Shown piece by piece: positions 32,521 through 46,400 of a DNA stretch of 64,000 nt. The position numbers and the translations under genes were made by a program. Below the pieces are notes generated by a model. That model was not told the origin of the DNA and did no database searches. It saw only the letters and a list, made by a program, of their open reading frames with translations. Numbering within the stretch: the stretch's first letter is position 1; every line of letters begins with the position of its first letter. The stretch comes from Maylandia zebra (lineage: Eukaryota > Chordata > Actinopteri > Cichliformes > Cichlidae), in contig NC_135172.1 of the NCBI RefSeq assembly GCF_041146795.1, forward strand, positions 35,821,623 to 35,885,622, in the 5' to 3' direction.

Positions 32521-34230
32521 CACAGATCGACGGCAGGGTATTTTGCATAGTGCGGCAAAGTGTTTGTTTTAATTTAGAATTAAACTTCAGATTTTAAAGA
32601 TGTGGTTTTAAAAGGTAAAAAAAAATAGTTTTTTGTTTCACAATAGTCTGTTTAACTTCTCCTTTAGTCCTTTAAATGAACAAAGTTGAGTTAATTACAA
32701 ATACATTGCGGATAGGGGAATTTTAAGTCTATTAGTTCTGTCGCTATTAATTGCGTATCATGTTTGTTATAATAAAGAGTATTTATTTACTTTAACAGCA
32801 AACGAAGATGCAGTAAATCAGTATCGTGGTGATTATAGATTTCGGTGATGGAAGTGCCTGTAAATTATGATCATATCTAGAATTATGACAATCGTGGTGC
32901 AGAAAGAAAATTAGTACAAGATTGTTGTTTTTTATATTTGGATTTTTATTTTCAGCTGTTTTATTAAATTCTTAGGTGACTGTATTTTCAAAAATTACCT
33001 TATTTTTCTATTTAGGCAGCTTGTATTGCCAATAACGGTATATTCAGGTTATCATTTATATCATTTATATATGGCGGTGAAGACAAAAATGTAAACCACG
33101 ATGAGCAGAAGGAAAAAGAAAAAGAAATTGGATGTGAAATATATTTTTTAAATGAGCCTGCTCCCTTCCTCATCTATTATATTTATATTAAAATAAAATA
33201 TTTGTTCTTAACAAATTGTGCATTTAAGATTTATTAATTTTTTAAAGATTAAGAGATTAAAAAAAAAAAACAAAACAAAACAATGTTAGTTTGCAAAAGA
33301 CTTTCAATGATGTGACCAGTTTAACTTCACCAGATTGTAAAAAGAAAAAGAAAAGAAATAAAAATCAGGCAGACAGTTTATATTTGCTGCTGGTGGGGGG
33401 TAAGATCTCATTTCAGAGGTCACTGTTCTTTAGATCCTTGTTGAAATTTAAGGAGCTATTTTTGAACACATTTTCTTCCAGTTTCTTTTATTTAAACGTA
33501 AATATTATAGAGAGACCAATAGATAAAAAAAACAAACAATAAAACATTGGCAGCCTAAAAATAATATGTACATGAACTTAAATGCTTTTAAACCAGAGTT
33601 TGATTGATGTATGTAATATGAAGGGACATTAGCCATTGCTAACAAACAGACAATGTTGCAATAACCCAGCCAAAAAGAATTAACATTAGATAGTTTTATT
33701 ATTACTAAAAATATGATTATATATATATAATTAAGGAAAATATATAGTCACCTTATTTTTTCCACTTTACCTCACATGTGTGTCTTTCTATCCAGCTAAG
33801 CTGTGGTGGATCATGGTGTTGGTTCAGTGCTATGCCCTCCTGTTTATTAAAGACAGATATTTGCAGTGGTGTGTCATCATTGCAGTGTCTTGCTTGCCAA
33901 GGTCAATGACATGTCCTGCCTCTCGGCTCTCCTTTAGCCGGAGAACTTAATCTCTTAAGTTACTAGACTGTGCAGTGGACATTTCTTGGCAGTACAAACT
34001 GCATCAGTGACTGTCCTAAAAATTACTCTATCCACACTTTATGTTCTTATTAGCCAAAGCTTAATGTTGGCTTTATAATTTTGATTAGATTGGAATAAAT
34101 GGTTATTGAATTTATATCTGTAATAAACACTGAAAACATTGGTTTACTGTAATCCAGCAGTATTAGTTTAATGCACTCTGAATATCTTCATCTACTGCTC
34201 CTTGACATGTATGAATGCATACAGAATACA
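32521..34230. other. AT-rich gene-free DNA upstream of lbx1
   Basis: Contains A-runs, a short TATATATA stretch near 33720 and no protein-like frame. A short more complex patch (33780-34000) includes GTCAATGACATGTCCTGCC. No function assigned. Confidence 0.5.
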
Positions 34231-34880
34231 ATAGCTCTGTTACTTCCCAACCAGGTGTTGATTTAGGCCATCCACACTGCGGTCTGTTAGCTTAAAGTGC
34301 CACCCTGCAATATGTGTTAGTGACCTCATGCAGGAGGAGACACAGTGCTCACTGCAGGCTTAGGCTGCGATTAGACAGCTGCAGGGGAAACTGTCCACAT
34401 TGTAGCCATTTTGTGAGACCCCAAAGACGAGTGTCATGTCTCCCTCGTCTCCCAAAGGCCTGCCAGTTATCTCACATGACACCAGATATAGATACATAGA
34501 GAGAGGGAGAGATAACCTGGCTCAAATGTGTCTCTCTGTTTAAAGCATGTACTGTATAAATCACACGTCATTACCAGAGGTCACTCGCTGAGGTACCCTA
34601 TTGGATGGTTTCATCACCAGGGCCAGTCTGGTTGGAGGAGAGTGGATTTATCTGGCAGCTGGATCTCTAGAGAGGCAGCCATATTTTATGTGACTAGAGA
34701 TGTAATAACAGGCCTCTGACAAATCCCCAATGGCCCGGCTTTTCCTGCCTCACAGTGCAGTGCCAGTGCTGCTGGAACAGCAACAGTGGATCTTAAGCAG
34801 CACCATTATCACTATGATACTGCACCGTGTCACTCAGCAGACTGTTGAGTTTCACATGAATTCTATTTAAGGGTAAGGTC
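34231..34880. promoter_or_regulatory. Candidate conserved non-coding island
   Basis: Composition rises in G+C relative to both sides and simple repeats vanish. E-box cores (CAGCTG near 34376, CAGCTGG near 34657) and TTATCTGG occur. No exon found. The enhancer interpretation is inference from composition and position in the lbx1 gene desert. Confidence 0.3.
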
Positions 34881-37020
34881 TCCCGAATCACCAGTGATAT
34901 TTAGCTAGTCTAGCGTTCAAGTGTCAAGATTTTCCGATATTTAACACATAAATCTATTGCAGTGTGCAAAATAAAAAACAGCAGCAACAAAAAAACAAAC
35001 AATACAGTAGTGGCACATGGATGGGCAAAGTGCAACAAGACATACTTCAGAGTGTGATAATAACACATATTTAAAAAAAAAATCTGAATAAAAACTAAAC
35101 GTACGAAGCAGTAAAAAGCCTGAATACTCAGCTAAGTGCACGTTTGGTGCGAAAAGCTCAGATGGCCTAATAACACCAGTTACAATGGATAACCTTAACA
35201 AATCAGATAAGAGTTTTATATGTTTGTGTAACATAAAATTCCAAAATTCATCATTATTGCTATCAGTGACATCTCTGAAGTAAACTTCTTATGTACAAAA
35301 ACAAAGGGTCAGGTACTGTCATTGAAAAAATATGTTGTTGTTAAAAACTAAATAAATTTAAGCTTTGAGTACTACTTTGAGTTGGTTCACAATAATTTAA
35401 AATTGTGCATTCAAAATGTTAATTATGGAAATATTGTGTATGACATGTAAAACATAATTTTGTGATTAAAATTCGTTGGACATTAAAAGGGGCAAAATAA
35501 TAAGTTTTTTCTGAAATATTTCATTTGCTATTTAATAATAGTTTGTCCATAAATGCTAATGTGTCTGTCTAATAAATATGAAAAAATAAAAATGATTTAT
35601 CTCTGGAAAGTAGAAAAAGTGCAAATTTCAGCAAATGCCCTCAAACTTATGCCAGTAATATAAAGTTACTTTTCTCTACTGGTCAATATTCCAATTTTTT
35701 TTAAAAAATGGGTCAACGGTCCCTTTAAAAATGATAGATTATCAACACACAACCTGCACAAATAAATAAAAAGGAACATAAAATGGGGACAGTAAATAAA
35801 TTACAAGTCATGGCATTATCCCCGAGGCACGAAAAGAAAAAACAGGTGCACAGTCGCCCAAGAAATATAAGAAGCACAAAAGTTACCCCATGTGGGGTGC
35901 ATAATGCTGAGTTATTTCCTTCTTCTCTTCTAGAAGAAACCTTCTTAGGGGTCTCTGGCTGTAGTAATACCGAATATTAGCTGGTGTCGGGTGTGCCAGG
36001 ATTCTTTGTTTACTTACGATGACAATAACAACTGTACCTGGGGCTATAAGATCTGTTTATTGTGTCCTACCTGGTGGAACAGTTGCTCATCTCACACTGC
36101 TCTGCCAGCCAGTTACAGAATGGCTGCATGCTCCTGATCGTGCTGGTGTGGTTTGGGGCCTGTACACTTGTTGTTGGCGCAGCCTGAACATAAGCATTTC
36201 CTCATTTACAGAAGGCACAATCTGAAACTGCACATATGCGACCATCAGAAACCGTCCATGCCATGCCAGTTTTGACCATTAAACCTCACTGAAAACATGT
36301 CTCACCTCATTTTTATTCTTCCTTTCACAATCTGTTCCTTTTTATTTCAAGACAGCTAGTTTTATACTTTTACAGCAAACGCTTTCACACGCTTATTTCC
36401 CTTTGCTCCCAGATTCTCGGGCGGCTGATGAATCCCTCCGCTCCACTATGGATGCCATAGACCGGCAGCAGATAGTGCTTCATTTGAATGTTCCTTCTTT
36501 CTCATCTACACTTCACCATAAAACACAGTAAGCAGTGATGCTGAAGGATTGTGTTATTTGGAATGGGCAGGGTGGAAAAGATTATTCAAAGCCTTTGGTA
36601 ATAAAAACTGCCAGAGGAGAACTGGGGAGAATTATGACAACAATCCTGTAGTTTTTGTTTGTGGAGGCTGTTTTTTTCCCTTTTTATACTTATTTGATGC
36701 AAAGACTTGCAAAGGAGGATAAAGAGACCTTGAGGTGGAAAACAACCGAAAATCCAATTTGTCACATACACAAGTGTAAATACCAGCTGCATTTCTGTTG
36801 ATTACTCATATATAACATTGTAAATCAAACTGGATTTTTATGACTTGTTACTTACTGTTTGTTGCTGGCTGCAATCACCTGCTTCACATTTTCTAACCTG
36901 TGATCCTTCATCATCAGTGTTATCTGATCACCTCAAGCTTTAACCATTGACGAGAGGTTTATAAATGATGCATAAACACCGGAGCTTATATAATGCAAAC
37001 ACGTATTTATAATATGAGAA
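34881..37020. other. Mostly AT-rich gene-free DNA
   Basis: No supported exon. The patch 36020-36230 gives an open plus-strand frame of 68 residues, but it lacks recognisable motifs or splice support. Confidence 0.45.
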
Positions 37021-38500
37021 GATCACAGGGCCACTCTCATTACATAAAGTGGGTTTGTGTTGTGTTAATTCAATGCCCGCAGGGGCTTTTTCAAGATGGC
37101 CGCACGAGACCAAATGCTGACAGGTCAGCTGTTCTTTCCGAGAGGAGGAATGTCTTTCGTTCTCCTCCTCATTCCCTATTCCTCTTTCACTCCATCCATT
37201 GTCAATTATTTTCTTCACTTTTCTCTTCTCTTTCACCGTTCTCTCTGTGAAGTCTCCCTCTCAACACACACATACATATACACACAAACACTGTCTTTGA
37301 GTGATGGCCTCTGTCTTTCAATTAGCCTGCAATGGCCCTCTTACAAGGCTGGCGTCTGGCGATTTAGGCCTGCAGCAGATGCTGCTGTGGATTGGCCGTT
37401 CATCTGCAGCCTGCAGACTGTATTGAATAGTCATTAGGGTGGAGCTGACTATTCATGACAGAAGAAGTGGCTTTGTGTGGGAGGGAATGCTGCTACATAA
37501 GGTTATCTTTATTCTCTTGTTCTCTGTGGAGTTTTTACCGTGTTTAAAAAAAGGGGGGCTACTGATTAGCAGGATTAACAGATAATGAGCAAGTGACTCA
37601 GTCTGACACTTATCTCTAGTGTGGTTTCTTTTTTTGCGGCTTGTTATATAACTCTGTTCAGAAGAAAAATCAGCAAAAGAAAGGAAAAGAAGAAAAACAG
37701 CCACACATAACCCCCTGTTGGGTAGTAGAGCCACGAGCCAGTCTGTTGGATTTGTGCATGATTTGTCGACTCTCAGTGGGTCTGTTCATGAAGCACCTGG
37801 CAACCCTGCACAGAGGAATATGGTGGCTGCCATGACCATACACCAACACACACACAACCATATGCCCCCTTTGTCATTCCAATGAGCTCGGACAACATTC
37901 ACTTTCGCCTCCTTTCAGCTAACACTATCAATACAAACCCCATGTGGAGGGGCCCAGGTCAAGAGGGAGTCTCACTACAAAGTGGCTGCTGACACACACA
38001 GAGGCACAAGCAGACACACACACCCGTGCACACACATGCATGTAAACATACACACACCCTGGTGCCTCCCTCTGCTCCTCCTCCCCCTCTTCTCCTGAAC
38101 CCCCGTAGGCTGCACTGAGGAAATGTGAATTAGCTTCATCAATGCAGAGGTTAACATTGCGCAAAGATGATGTTGACCTCTTGTTGTATTCTTGGTGATG
38201 TCTTTCTTAGGGCCAAATGCTTATGAATAAAAATGGCAAGGGGAGAGGTTGCCAAAGGGATTTGTCTGATTAATGCCAAAGGAGAACCCCTCAGGGAAAG
38301 CCTGGTTAAGCCCAACACCACTGAATCCCCCCCTGCACTATTATCAATCATAGAGTGGCTCACACGGCGCTGTTATTGTTTTTGCCATAATTGTGTCAGA
38401 ACAGCTTTCATTTGTCTCTAATGAAAAGTGCCTGCATTTGTCATGCTAATGTGGTGACAGCAGAAATATTACGCGTAGCAACCTATAGCACTTTGCCAAA
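37021..38500. promoter_or_regulatory. Candidate regulatory island with SOX and POU motifs
   Basis: Balanced-composition blocks at about 37080-37450 and 38150-38500 flank CA-rich simple sequence (37260-37290, 37840-38060). In the second block a SOX-like TTATTGTTTTT (38372-38382) and an octamer-like ATGCTAAT (38443-38450) lie within 80 bp. This pairing is common in neural enhancers. No coding capacity was supported. Confidence 0.35.
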
Positions 38501-39052
38501 CATGTACATTAAAATGTGAAACATATGTGTTGCCAGGTTGTGCATGTGCGGTAGAACAATTTAACGTAATTTAAATGTATAATTACAAAGTGCCAATTTA
38601 CCCAAATAATAATAATTAAAAAAAATCTTCCCACTGATAGTTAATGGTTTCTAGGTGTCAGTAAGACGAACAATAAATCTGTCAGTTTCAGGAAGTGCTT
38701 CTTTGGTTGAGTTCCAGTAAAAATTCTTTTGAATATCCAGAAAAATTAGTCAACTGTTTTTACTGGAAATTTAAAAAATATAATTCTGAATAATTCTCGC
38801 ACCACTTTCCTTTTAAATTTAAGAGAATTTTCTCACATATATAGCGAAACTTGGACATGTGAAACAACTTTTATGGCACAATTTCCTACTACTACTAATA
38901 ATAAATGATTAATCATTAAAGGTTAAAAGTGTATACGTTTCTTAGTATGTATGACAGCTTTATTAAATAATTGCTATGACAGATCCCTCAGAATCAGCAC
39001 TAATTATATGACCTATTTAAAAAGGCTTTGATGGGCTCTTTTATAATGCGTT
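38501..39052. other. AT-rich spacer, nothing recognised
   Basis: No exon, repeat family or motif cluster was recognised here. Confidence 0.5.
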
Positions 39053-39110
39053 ATCAGAATCAGAATCAGAATCAGAATACTTTATTGATCCCTGGGGGAA
39101 ATTATTTTAA
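39053..39110 (-). repeat. LINE-type 3' tail with (TTCTGA)n
   Basis: The plus strand has four tandem CAGAAT units, then ACTTTATTGATCCCTGGGGG and AAATTATTTT. In minus orientation it ends AATAAAGTATTCTGATTCTG, the tail of a very common teleost non-LTR element. It is 5'-truncated, with the body probably continuing a little to about 39160. Confidence 0.7.
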
Positions 39111-41040
39111 TGGTAATAACCATCAGTAAGAACATAAACAACAGAAAATCTGAGGCAGCAAAGGTGAGGTAGGTTCTCAACCTTTAACCCCAATATAATT
39201 GAAAAACAAGTCTGCATTTGTAGGCTACACAATTGAAAATGGTTTGTTTTAATGTAACACACACAACAATAACAACAAAAATATCAAGTTCAAGGCCAAG
39301 AGCTTGTTTCATCACCAGAAATCTCTTTTTGTGTCTTTCTGTGCACGTGATTGCACGTGCAGGTGCTCGTCTTCATCTCCAAGTCTTTTTGTGTGCAAAC
39401 AAATTAAAGACTGCACACTCCCACGCAGACTCACACATTATATGCTCCACAGGGCCTAGGCTTGTGTTTATGACTTTATTAAAAGCGTCTTGTTTCATAT
39501 CATGCTCTCCCAGCAAAGAACCATATACCCAATATATCACACTGTTATTGTAGGTAATTAAGTCCAAAACTTGGTGTTATACGGCGCCTGTTGTGCATAA
39601 GCAAAATTGACCATTTTAATTGCGAAGGAAATATTTGCTTGCATTTTATCTAGCGTGAATGATAGTATTACTCTTCCTAATACTGAAAGAGGGGGAGGGC
39701 CCAAAGAAGATAGTACAGGCATTTATTATACTAACAGTCCCCTTTTAAAAAATGAATGGTAATGAGACACAACAGCTATTTACTTTGCTTTAATGCTGTG
39801 GCAAGTAACAAGCGCGACCCCCCTCTTTCCTTGCAAATGCCCCTGCTACTGCCCAGAGCTTTTTTAAATCCTTGGACTTGTTACACTGCAAAATACAATA
39901 TTGCATTAAAAATTTAAGCGATAGAAGTTGAACCCTAATCCACCTTGTGCTGATTATCCTGCCAATCAACACAGGACGCATCAGTGGATTTGGGATCTGC
40001 TGTTGCTGCCTATCGGGCTCCTTTAATAATTTTTCATCCAAATGGAGGGAAAATACCACAACATGCTCAACTATCTATCATCACTTTTAATCTAATGCTC
40101 ATTCTCTGCCTCTGTTTTTGTGTCTTCGCTCTCATCTCAGTATTGTTCACAGCGAGCCCAATAACCTGCGTCTCTTTCTCCCGAACAGATGAGTATAGCC
40201 CGAAGGAGTAGGACTGCCATTCATCCAAATCTGTGCCTGTTCCTGCCGTTTAAACCCGAGCAGGCTCAACTAATGCCCCTGCCTCACATCTCCGCCACGC
40301 TGCTGCTTTATAGGCTTTGTTTGAAGCAGCTCCTTTATTTCCTCCTCTATCCATCTTCTTCATATTTTCACCTCATAATTCTCTCCCCCATCTCTCCTCA
40401 CCTTGATCTCTTTGCTCCTGTCCTCTCACCATCTACTTCTACTTCCCTTTCTCTTGTGTTTTCATTTACCTCTTTTACCTTTCACATTCCTCCTTAGCAA
40501 TTGCTTTCTCCATAGTTTTTTTTCTCCTCCTGTAAAAAAAAAAAAGCGGCGGTGGTGGGAACAGGGTGGGGGCTTAGATGAGAAGTCGGTGGCGTTGAGC
40601 CGAGGAGGACACACTCCACTTAGATAAATATCCCCATCGCTCTGAGCAGAGCCAGGGAGATTTATTCATCCGCCGAGCTGGCAGAAAATTGACTTGTTTC
40701 ATGGGGGCAGGCTAGTGACGCATCGCCATGAGAGGCAAAGAGACAGGATGGAGGGAGGGGAAGGAGAGATGAAGAATGATAAAGAGACGAGGCACATGGA
40801 GAGGGAGAGAAAGAAAGGAGGGAAAGAAAAGAGGGGTAAAAGGGGAGAAAGACGAAAGCGATTTAGGGAGATGGGAGGGAGAAAAGGCGATAAAGAGAGA
40901 TGAGAGAGAGCGATGTCCCTCCCCTTGTACCAAAGGATAAAGCCAGTGGGGTGGTGAAACAGTGATGAGGGAATGGTACAGCTGACATTTATATAAGAGG
41001 ATATTGATGAAGCAGAGACAATAGCAGACTCAATTCACTC
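39111..41040. other. Gene-free region with purine-rich and candidate regulatory patches
   Basis: A long A/G-rich plus-strand stretch (40700-40905) and C/T-rich stretch (40320-40500) are complementary in strand bias and produce misleading open frames. The patch 40600-40720 is of balanced composition. No gene found. Confidence 0.45.
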
Positions 41041-41398
41041 CTCCTCTTCCTCTTTTGCCTCCTTTATCTTGTTTACTACTTTTCACTCTTCCTCTGCTTG
41101 TCTTTTCTCCTCTGTCTCCTTCAGCTCTCTCTCTGACAAAGTGCTGTTATTGGGCACTACATCCTCATTGAGGAAGAAGGGCCACAACCTTGGGTGACTT
41201 AAGACTACAGCCACCAATGAATCACACTGATAATCTCTTATTTTCTGCCTCCCACCTCCACATACAAACTGCAGCCAGCATGCTGCAGAAAAACTACAGT
41301 GATCCTGTGCTTCATATCGTGTCCATGCTAACACAGCAAATAGAGAGGAGACGAATGCTGCCTCCCCTTGGCTTTTCTGAGGAGGTGTAGGGAATGGA

Positions 41399-41640
41399 GG
41401 TGTGTGTGTGTGTGTGTGTGTGTGCAGGGTGGGGGTGTATTTGTATGTGCTTACTTTGTATGTGTGTTTGTGTGTGTCTGTAAGTGCGTATGTGTTCTGG
41501 GAGTGATGGGGCGTGGAGGATTTCTGCTTGTATCAGCACCTGGGCTGCACTGAGAGAGAGGTATACAGGGGAGAAAGATGGGGGAACTGGGAGTCTGAGC
41601 GTGTGAGTGTGTATGTGTGTATGGGAAAGAGAGAGGTGGG
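41399..41640. repeat. TG-rich microsatellite tract
   Basis: A pure (TG)12 run (41401-41424) is followed by interrupted TGTGTG and GTGTGTATG motifs. A similar interrupted TG tract lies at 41818-41850. Confidence 0.85.
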
Positions 41641-42179
41641 GGTAGCTAACAGGGAGTGGAGCAGAGTATAATTTAGTCGCACCGAAGCTCAAGGCTCATG
41701 TCAACCTTGGATAGGGACCCAGGATGATAATTTGAATTGGGAATTAAGTCACCAATCAATGGTTATACTTATGCTGAATCAGTGGTTTATTAAGAGGAGA
41801 GAACTCAATCATCTGATTGTGTGTGTGAGTGTGTGTGTGCATGTGTGCAGGTACATCTACATTCGAGAATTAGCACACTCCATTTCTGTGTGATGTTTTG
41901 TGCAAGTGGATGTAGATTGTTTGCTGGTATTTGACATGTATTTACTCACATGTGGTCCTCAAACTAGACAGCCGTATATGGTTTTCTTTGCTTAAAAGAC
42001 GTTTTGTGATCACAGGTAAACAAGAAATGGTTATATTAGCTTAGTGATAGAGTGCATCCTATAGACAGAAGGGCATAACCACCGTGACTTCATTGTTTGA
42101 CTTAGGACTTCAGTGTTAGTATTTTTCCTATGCCCATGTTGATTTTTTTGGAGCTAGACATGGACATATTTGGATGAAA

Positions 42180-42760
42180 GGGTGAAGTGCTAAGTTAGCA
42201 AGCCATCTAGCTTGTTAGCAAGCTCCATTCATAAACTGTAGGAGTGCAAATACACAAATCTGCTCATTAGTGCCAGTAACAGTGTATTAAAACATTGAAT
42301 TTTACTCAACAAAACTTCAGAACAAAGTACTAGATGGTACCACACATATCTCTGCAACAAAACAAGCAATGACAGTAATCAGATAATCCATTAAAAATGC
42401 TCCAAAAGGCACCAGCAGCACAAACACAGTGAAGAGGTCCAATTTAATAACTTGAGGTGGTACATGAGACCTGGCAGTCTCCAATTGGCTCAACCTGCTT
42501 CTGTTGAGACACTTAACCAAAATAGTCACATCCCTAACTCCAGTATCCAAGTGGATGAGTTAAAAAATTCAGTCAAATGAAACGGTCCATAGAGACCAAA
42601 AGCATTCATTGTACCAGGCTGTAAATGCTTTCTCATACTATAAAGTTGGGCATTTTCACACTGGAGTCTATGGGGATTGAGCACCTTTTGGAACCAGTCT
42701 CAAGTGGCACCAAGAGGAACTGCTGCATTTGTTTTTTCCATGTTAGATCATTTTTCAGCT
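42180..42760. repeat. Copy of a dispersed fish repeat
   Basis: Phrases such as CTGTAAATGCTTTCTCATAC, AAAGTTGGGCATTTTCACAC and GGAGTCTATGGGGATTGAGC are ones I associate with a high-copy percomorph (especially cichlid-like) interspersed repeat. No TIRs or tail were delimited, so the class and exact edges are uncertain. Confidence 0.5.
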
Positions 42761-45700
42761 CTAGAGTCTGCCCTTTGGTGTATCCGCCTCATTTGTGGAA
42801 AAAAGTTAAATACATTTATTTTGGCTTTTTTTCCTGACACAAAACATGTCACTAGTGGATGTCTCAGGCTCTGGTTCATCAGGGAACCCACATGTATAGT
42901 AGATATGTTAGTCAAGAGTATCTTTGATTCCCCCTCATACTTCAATAATGTTGCTTCAAAGTTGAGATTGACACTGGTACACTCTAGTTGAGAGCTGCTG
43001 AATTTATATTTTATGGTAATATATATATATATATATTCTAAAATGTACATGCTTTTAGGACTATGACAGTCTTGACTTTATTGACTTTCTTTCATGGTAA
43101 GAAGGATAATCAACAAATGTCAAAACCATTGCTACAGCATTAACTGCATATTCTCAGTTTCTATGCTTACTTTATCTAAGTGGTTACATAAACCCTCTGT
43201 TAACTTTTATAACTGCACACAAGGAACATTAGTAAAGGCCAAAAGCTTTACCTACTATAAACTGAAGTTTCACATTTTAGTATAGTTGCAGTGTTGGCAA
43301 AATGGGAAACCTCCCACTGGGAGCGTTCACATCTTACTTTAAATGTGAAGCCATAAATACTCTAAATCACATGAGTACAGTGGGTATCTGGTAGAAATCA
43401 AACTAGATTAATACAAGCTAATAACATTTTAATTGATTTTACTCAGCTGTAACTGAAATTTTGCCAAGAGTTTGCTGACACGTTCAAAACCTTTTTGCCA
43501 AAAGGGAGAAATCAAAGACTCATCCAAGACTTGAAACCGGCATGAATGGTTTTTCCCACTCCGCTGCTTGTTATTAGTTTGCCATGATGTGAACATAACA
43601 TTAGAGATAATTCTAAGAATGAGAATTGAGCACACTGTTTGTGAGGAGAAACACAGTTCAAGGAGGTTCTGTGTTAAATCAGTTTATTTTTCCACTTTGT
43701 TTGCAATCATGAATTTTGTGAATCCAGGCTCACTGCAGCTACTGTTCATCAAGTAGAACCAAACTTATTAGAGCTATCCTTCATGTCCGCAGATTTAAGC
43801 GTTTCATCATCCAAACATAGGTTTGACAGACTTTGCGTCAGATGCATTAAAAGTCATTGAGGGTTGATACCTAGCTGTACTAAACTCCAATCTTAATAAA
43901 ACATGGCACAATTGGAAAACACCCTGGAACAAACAACTTGTGCACTCGCTAGTTTCAAATGACCCGAGGTTTTCTTCAGGGACTGTAACTTGTGTGTAAT
44001 TTCGTCATGTGAGGGTTTTCATACCTCTAGAGTCTGAGTAAAATGTGAGTGGCAGACGTGTTGGAGGGGTACCGTGACCTTCTCTCTCTGGACTGTAACT
44101 CAATCAGAGCTCAAGGCGTGACACCGTAACCCCGTGTGGCAGGAAACGGCCTGGCCGCACCACTCTGCTAATGCCTTCACTAATGGGCGTGACCGCACCG
44201 TGCTCATATCCCTCCGGAAAACAAAGCCCTCCACTGCCAGTTCCTTACGAATGAGAGATAAGCCTGTTTTTTGTGATTCGCTCCAAAATGTGTGTCCAGG
44301 ATGACAAGTTCACAGGTTACCAGCTCTCAGGTTACAGATTCATTAAGGGAATTAATGATGCTTCAGTGGCAGTTGGATTAAGGGAGTATCTGCTTTCCTT
44401 CTAGGCATGCTCTCGAAAAAGCCCTTTGGAAACAATGTGTATTAACCACGATTATTTTAAATGGCCTGTAAACTGACAATGGCCACTTTAAAGAACATGA
44501 AACTGGGTGCTGATTTTTTCTCAGGCTATAAGGTGGCATTAGGTTAGGTTAGTAACACTTGTAGATGTTTAGATAAGGGAAACTAACTAATCTGATTATG
44601 TGGAGTTCATTGCTGACTAAATGGTGGAGGCTGGCTGTGTTTCATCAGCTGCTGCGAGGAACCGCACAGCTTGTGTTGCTGTGCTTACAAACACCTGCAT
44701 ACCCACTGGTGTGGCCATTTGGGAGTATGAGTGTGTGTTGCAGTAGTTATTGCAAGAGTATCTCGTACCTCTTTCTGCTCTCCGTCTGCTGCTGTTGGGT
44801 TGGGACTGTTTTATATTTTCAACTTTAAATGAACGTCCGTTGTTATGGAACTTTTGAACTGCCCGGTTGTGAAAACATCCTTCACCCGTGAACAGTGAAT
44901 TTTCACATTAAAAAAAAAATCTTTTTATTTGGTCTTTAAATTAATCAGCAAAGACCACAAGAAGAAGTGACCACTTTTGTGCTTCAATAATTTCCATCAT
45001 TTTTCACAGCTCCAAGTATATTACCTATAGCAATAACTAAGTATTTGAAAAAACACTACATTATTTAATAAAACAGGTGGGTACTGGATTTCTTTTTATT
45101 AATTTTCAAAACACAGCAAATTGAATGTTACTTTACACAAAACGGCAGATTCATGAAACAGTCCTAACACCTAACAGGTGACGTTAAATCGTTTCAGACA
45201 GCAATTTGTTGCATTATCTTTAACCACTGTATGTGTGTTGATCAGCCTCCAAAGCTAAAGATACACATTTGTTATTTTAAGCTTAGTTTTTAAAAAAAAA
45301 AAAAAAAGATCTTTTGAATAATCTGAATCAGCTCAAAAATGTCTGACAGCATTTTAAAGTTTGAACTCTGATACAATAATAAATTAGGGCATTGCCAGTA
45401 AGAGCTTGCAGCCAATCTGCATGTGTCACATGTTGGATCTGTGACTTTAGACATTATAGAAAGTTTAACTATGGAAAAATGAACATGATACAACAGCTAC
45501 ACGTGGCCTTACACTAAATAAGGCCATGTGTAGCACAAACTGAGGCATCAAGTACCTCTTTCAGTGCTTCCATCCAGTGCTCTGCATTTCCAAATCTCCT
45601 TCCAGTGCATATTTCAGAGACTCTGTTGCTCGATATTGGGATATCTTTTATCTTTTAACACATTACTTGCTCCAAAATATAAAGTGCATTTGTTCAGGAA

Positions 45701-46400
45701 CTATTCACAGCTGCAGATTAATATGCATCTTCAGCTTTACAGTAAATTCATGGCAGCAGAACTGTTGGGCTGACTCAAACTACAGTGTGGCTGTTTATTG
45801 GATTGTTAATTTATGGGAGCATGTTGCCATGCTCACGTAGCTATTTTCTTTAGCAAAAGTATAGTTCTATGGTATGTTATGACAAATAAGATATAAGATC
45901 AGGTTTTAGTAACATGCTTTAGATTAAACATATTATTAGGATTACGTTGATGTTATTCTTTGGCATTTGTTAACAATTAGAAAAAAGCTAAATATCACAA
46001 TTTTGAAGATTAATAGCTTACTAAAGTCAAACCCAAAGTTATTTTTGGTAAAAGCTTCTCCAAAAACCAGCAGTTTGTGGAGATATATTCGGATATTTCT
46101 GGAACGTATCCAGAAAAAAAATCTTTGTAATAAATTTGTTAACTATTAATAAAGCAGGGAGAAACAGCCATAACCATGAAGCTGGTTCTATGAAACCACT
46201 TACACTACATAAGGATTTTAGTTCACTAAATGATGAGTGAATAAATGACAAAAACAGAGTGATCAAAGAGGTTATTATCAACAAGCAGTTACCAGCCAAT
46301 CAACAGAATCTCCAATTGCATGTTTTACAACAGCACCTCTATTCTACTAATGTGGGAGTTGCATGTAAAAATAGATAACCAGGCCTTTATGTTCATCCAT
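42761..46400. other. Gene-free region, largely AT-rich
   Basis: Contains a short TA run (43018-43036) and a more complex patch at about 44030-44260 (CCGTGTGGCAGGAAACGGCC). No supported exon. Confidence 0.45.

Noticed and set aside
40694..40903. Lys/Arg/Glu-rich open frame
   Set aside because: A simple purine-rich strand explains both the composition and the lack of stops.
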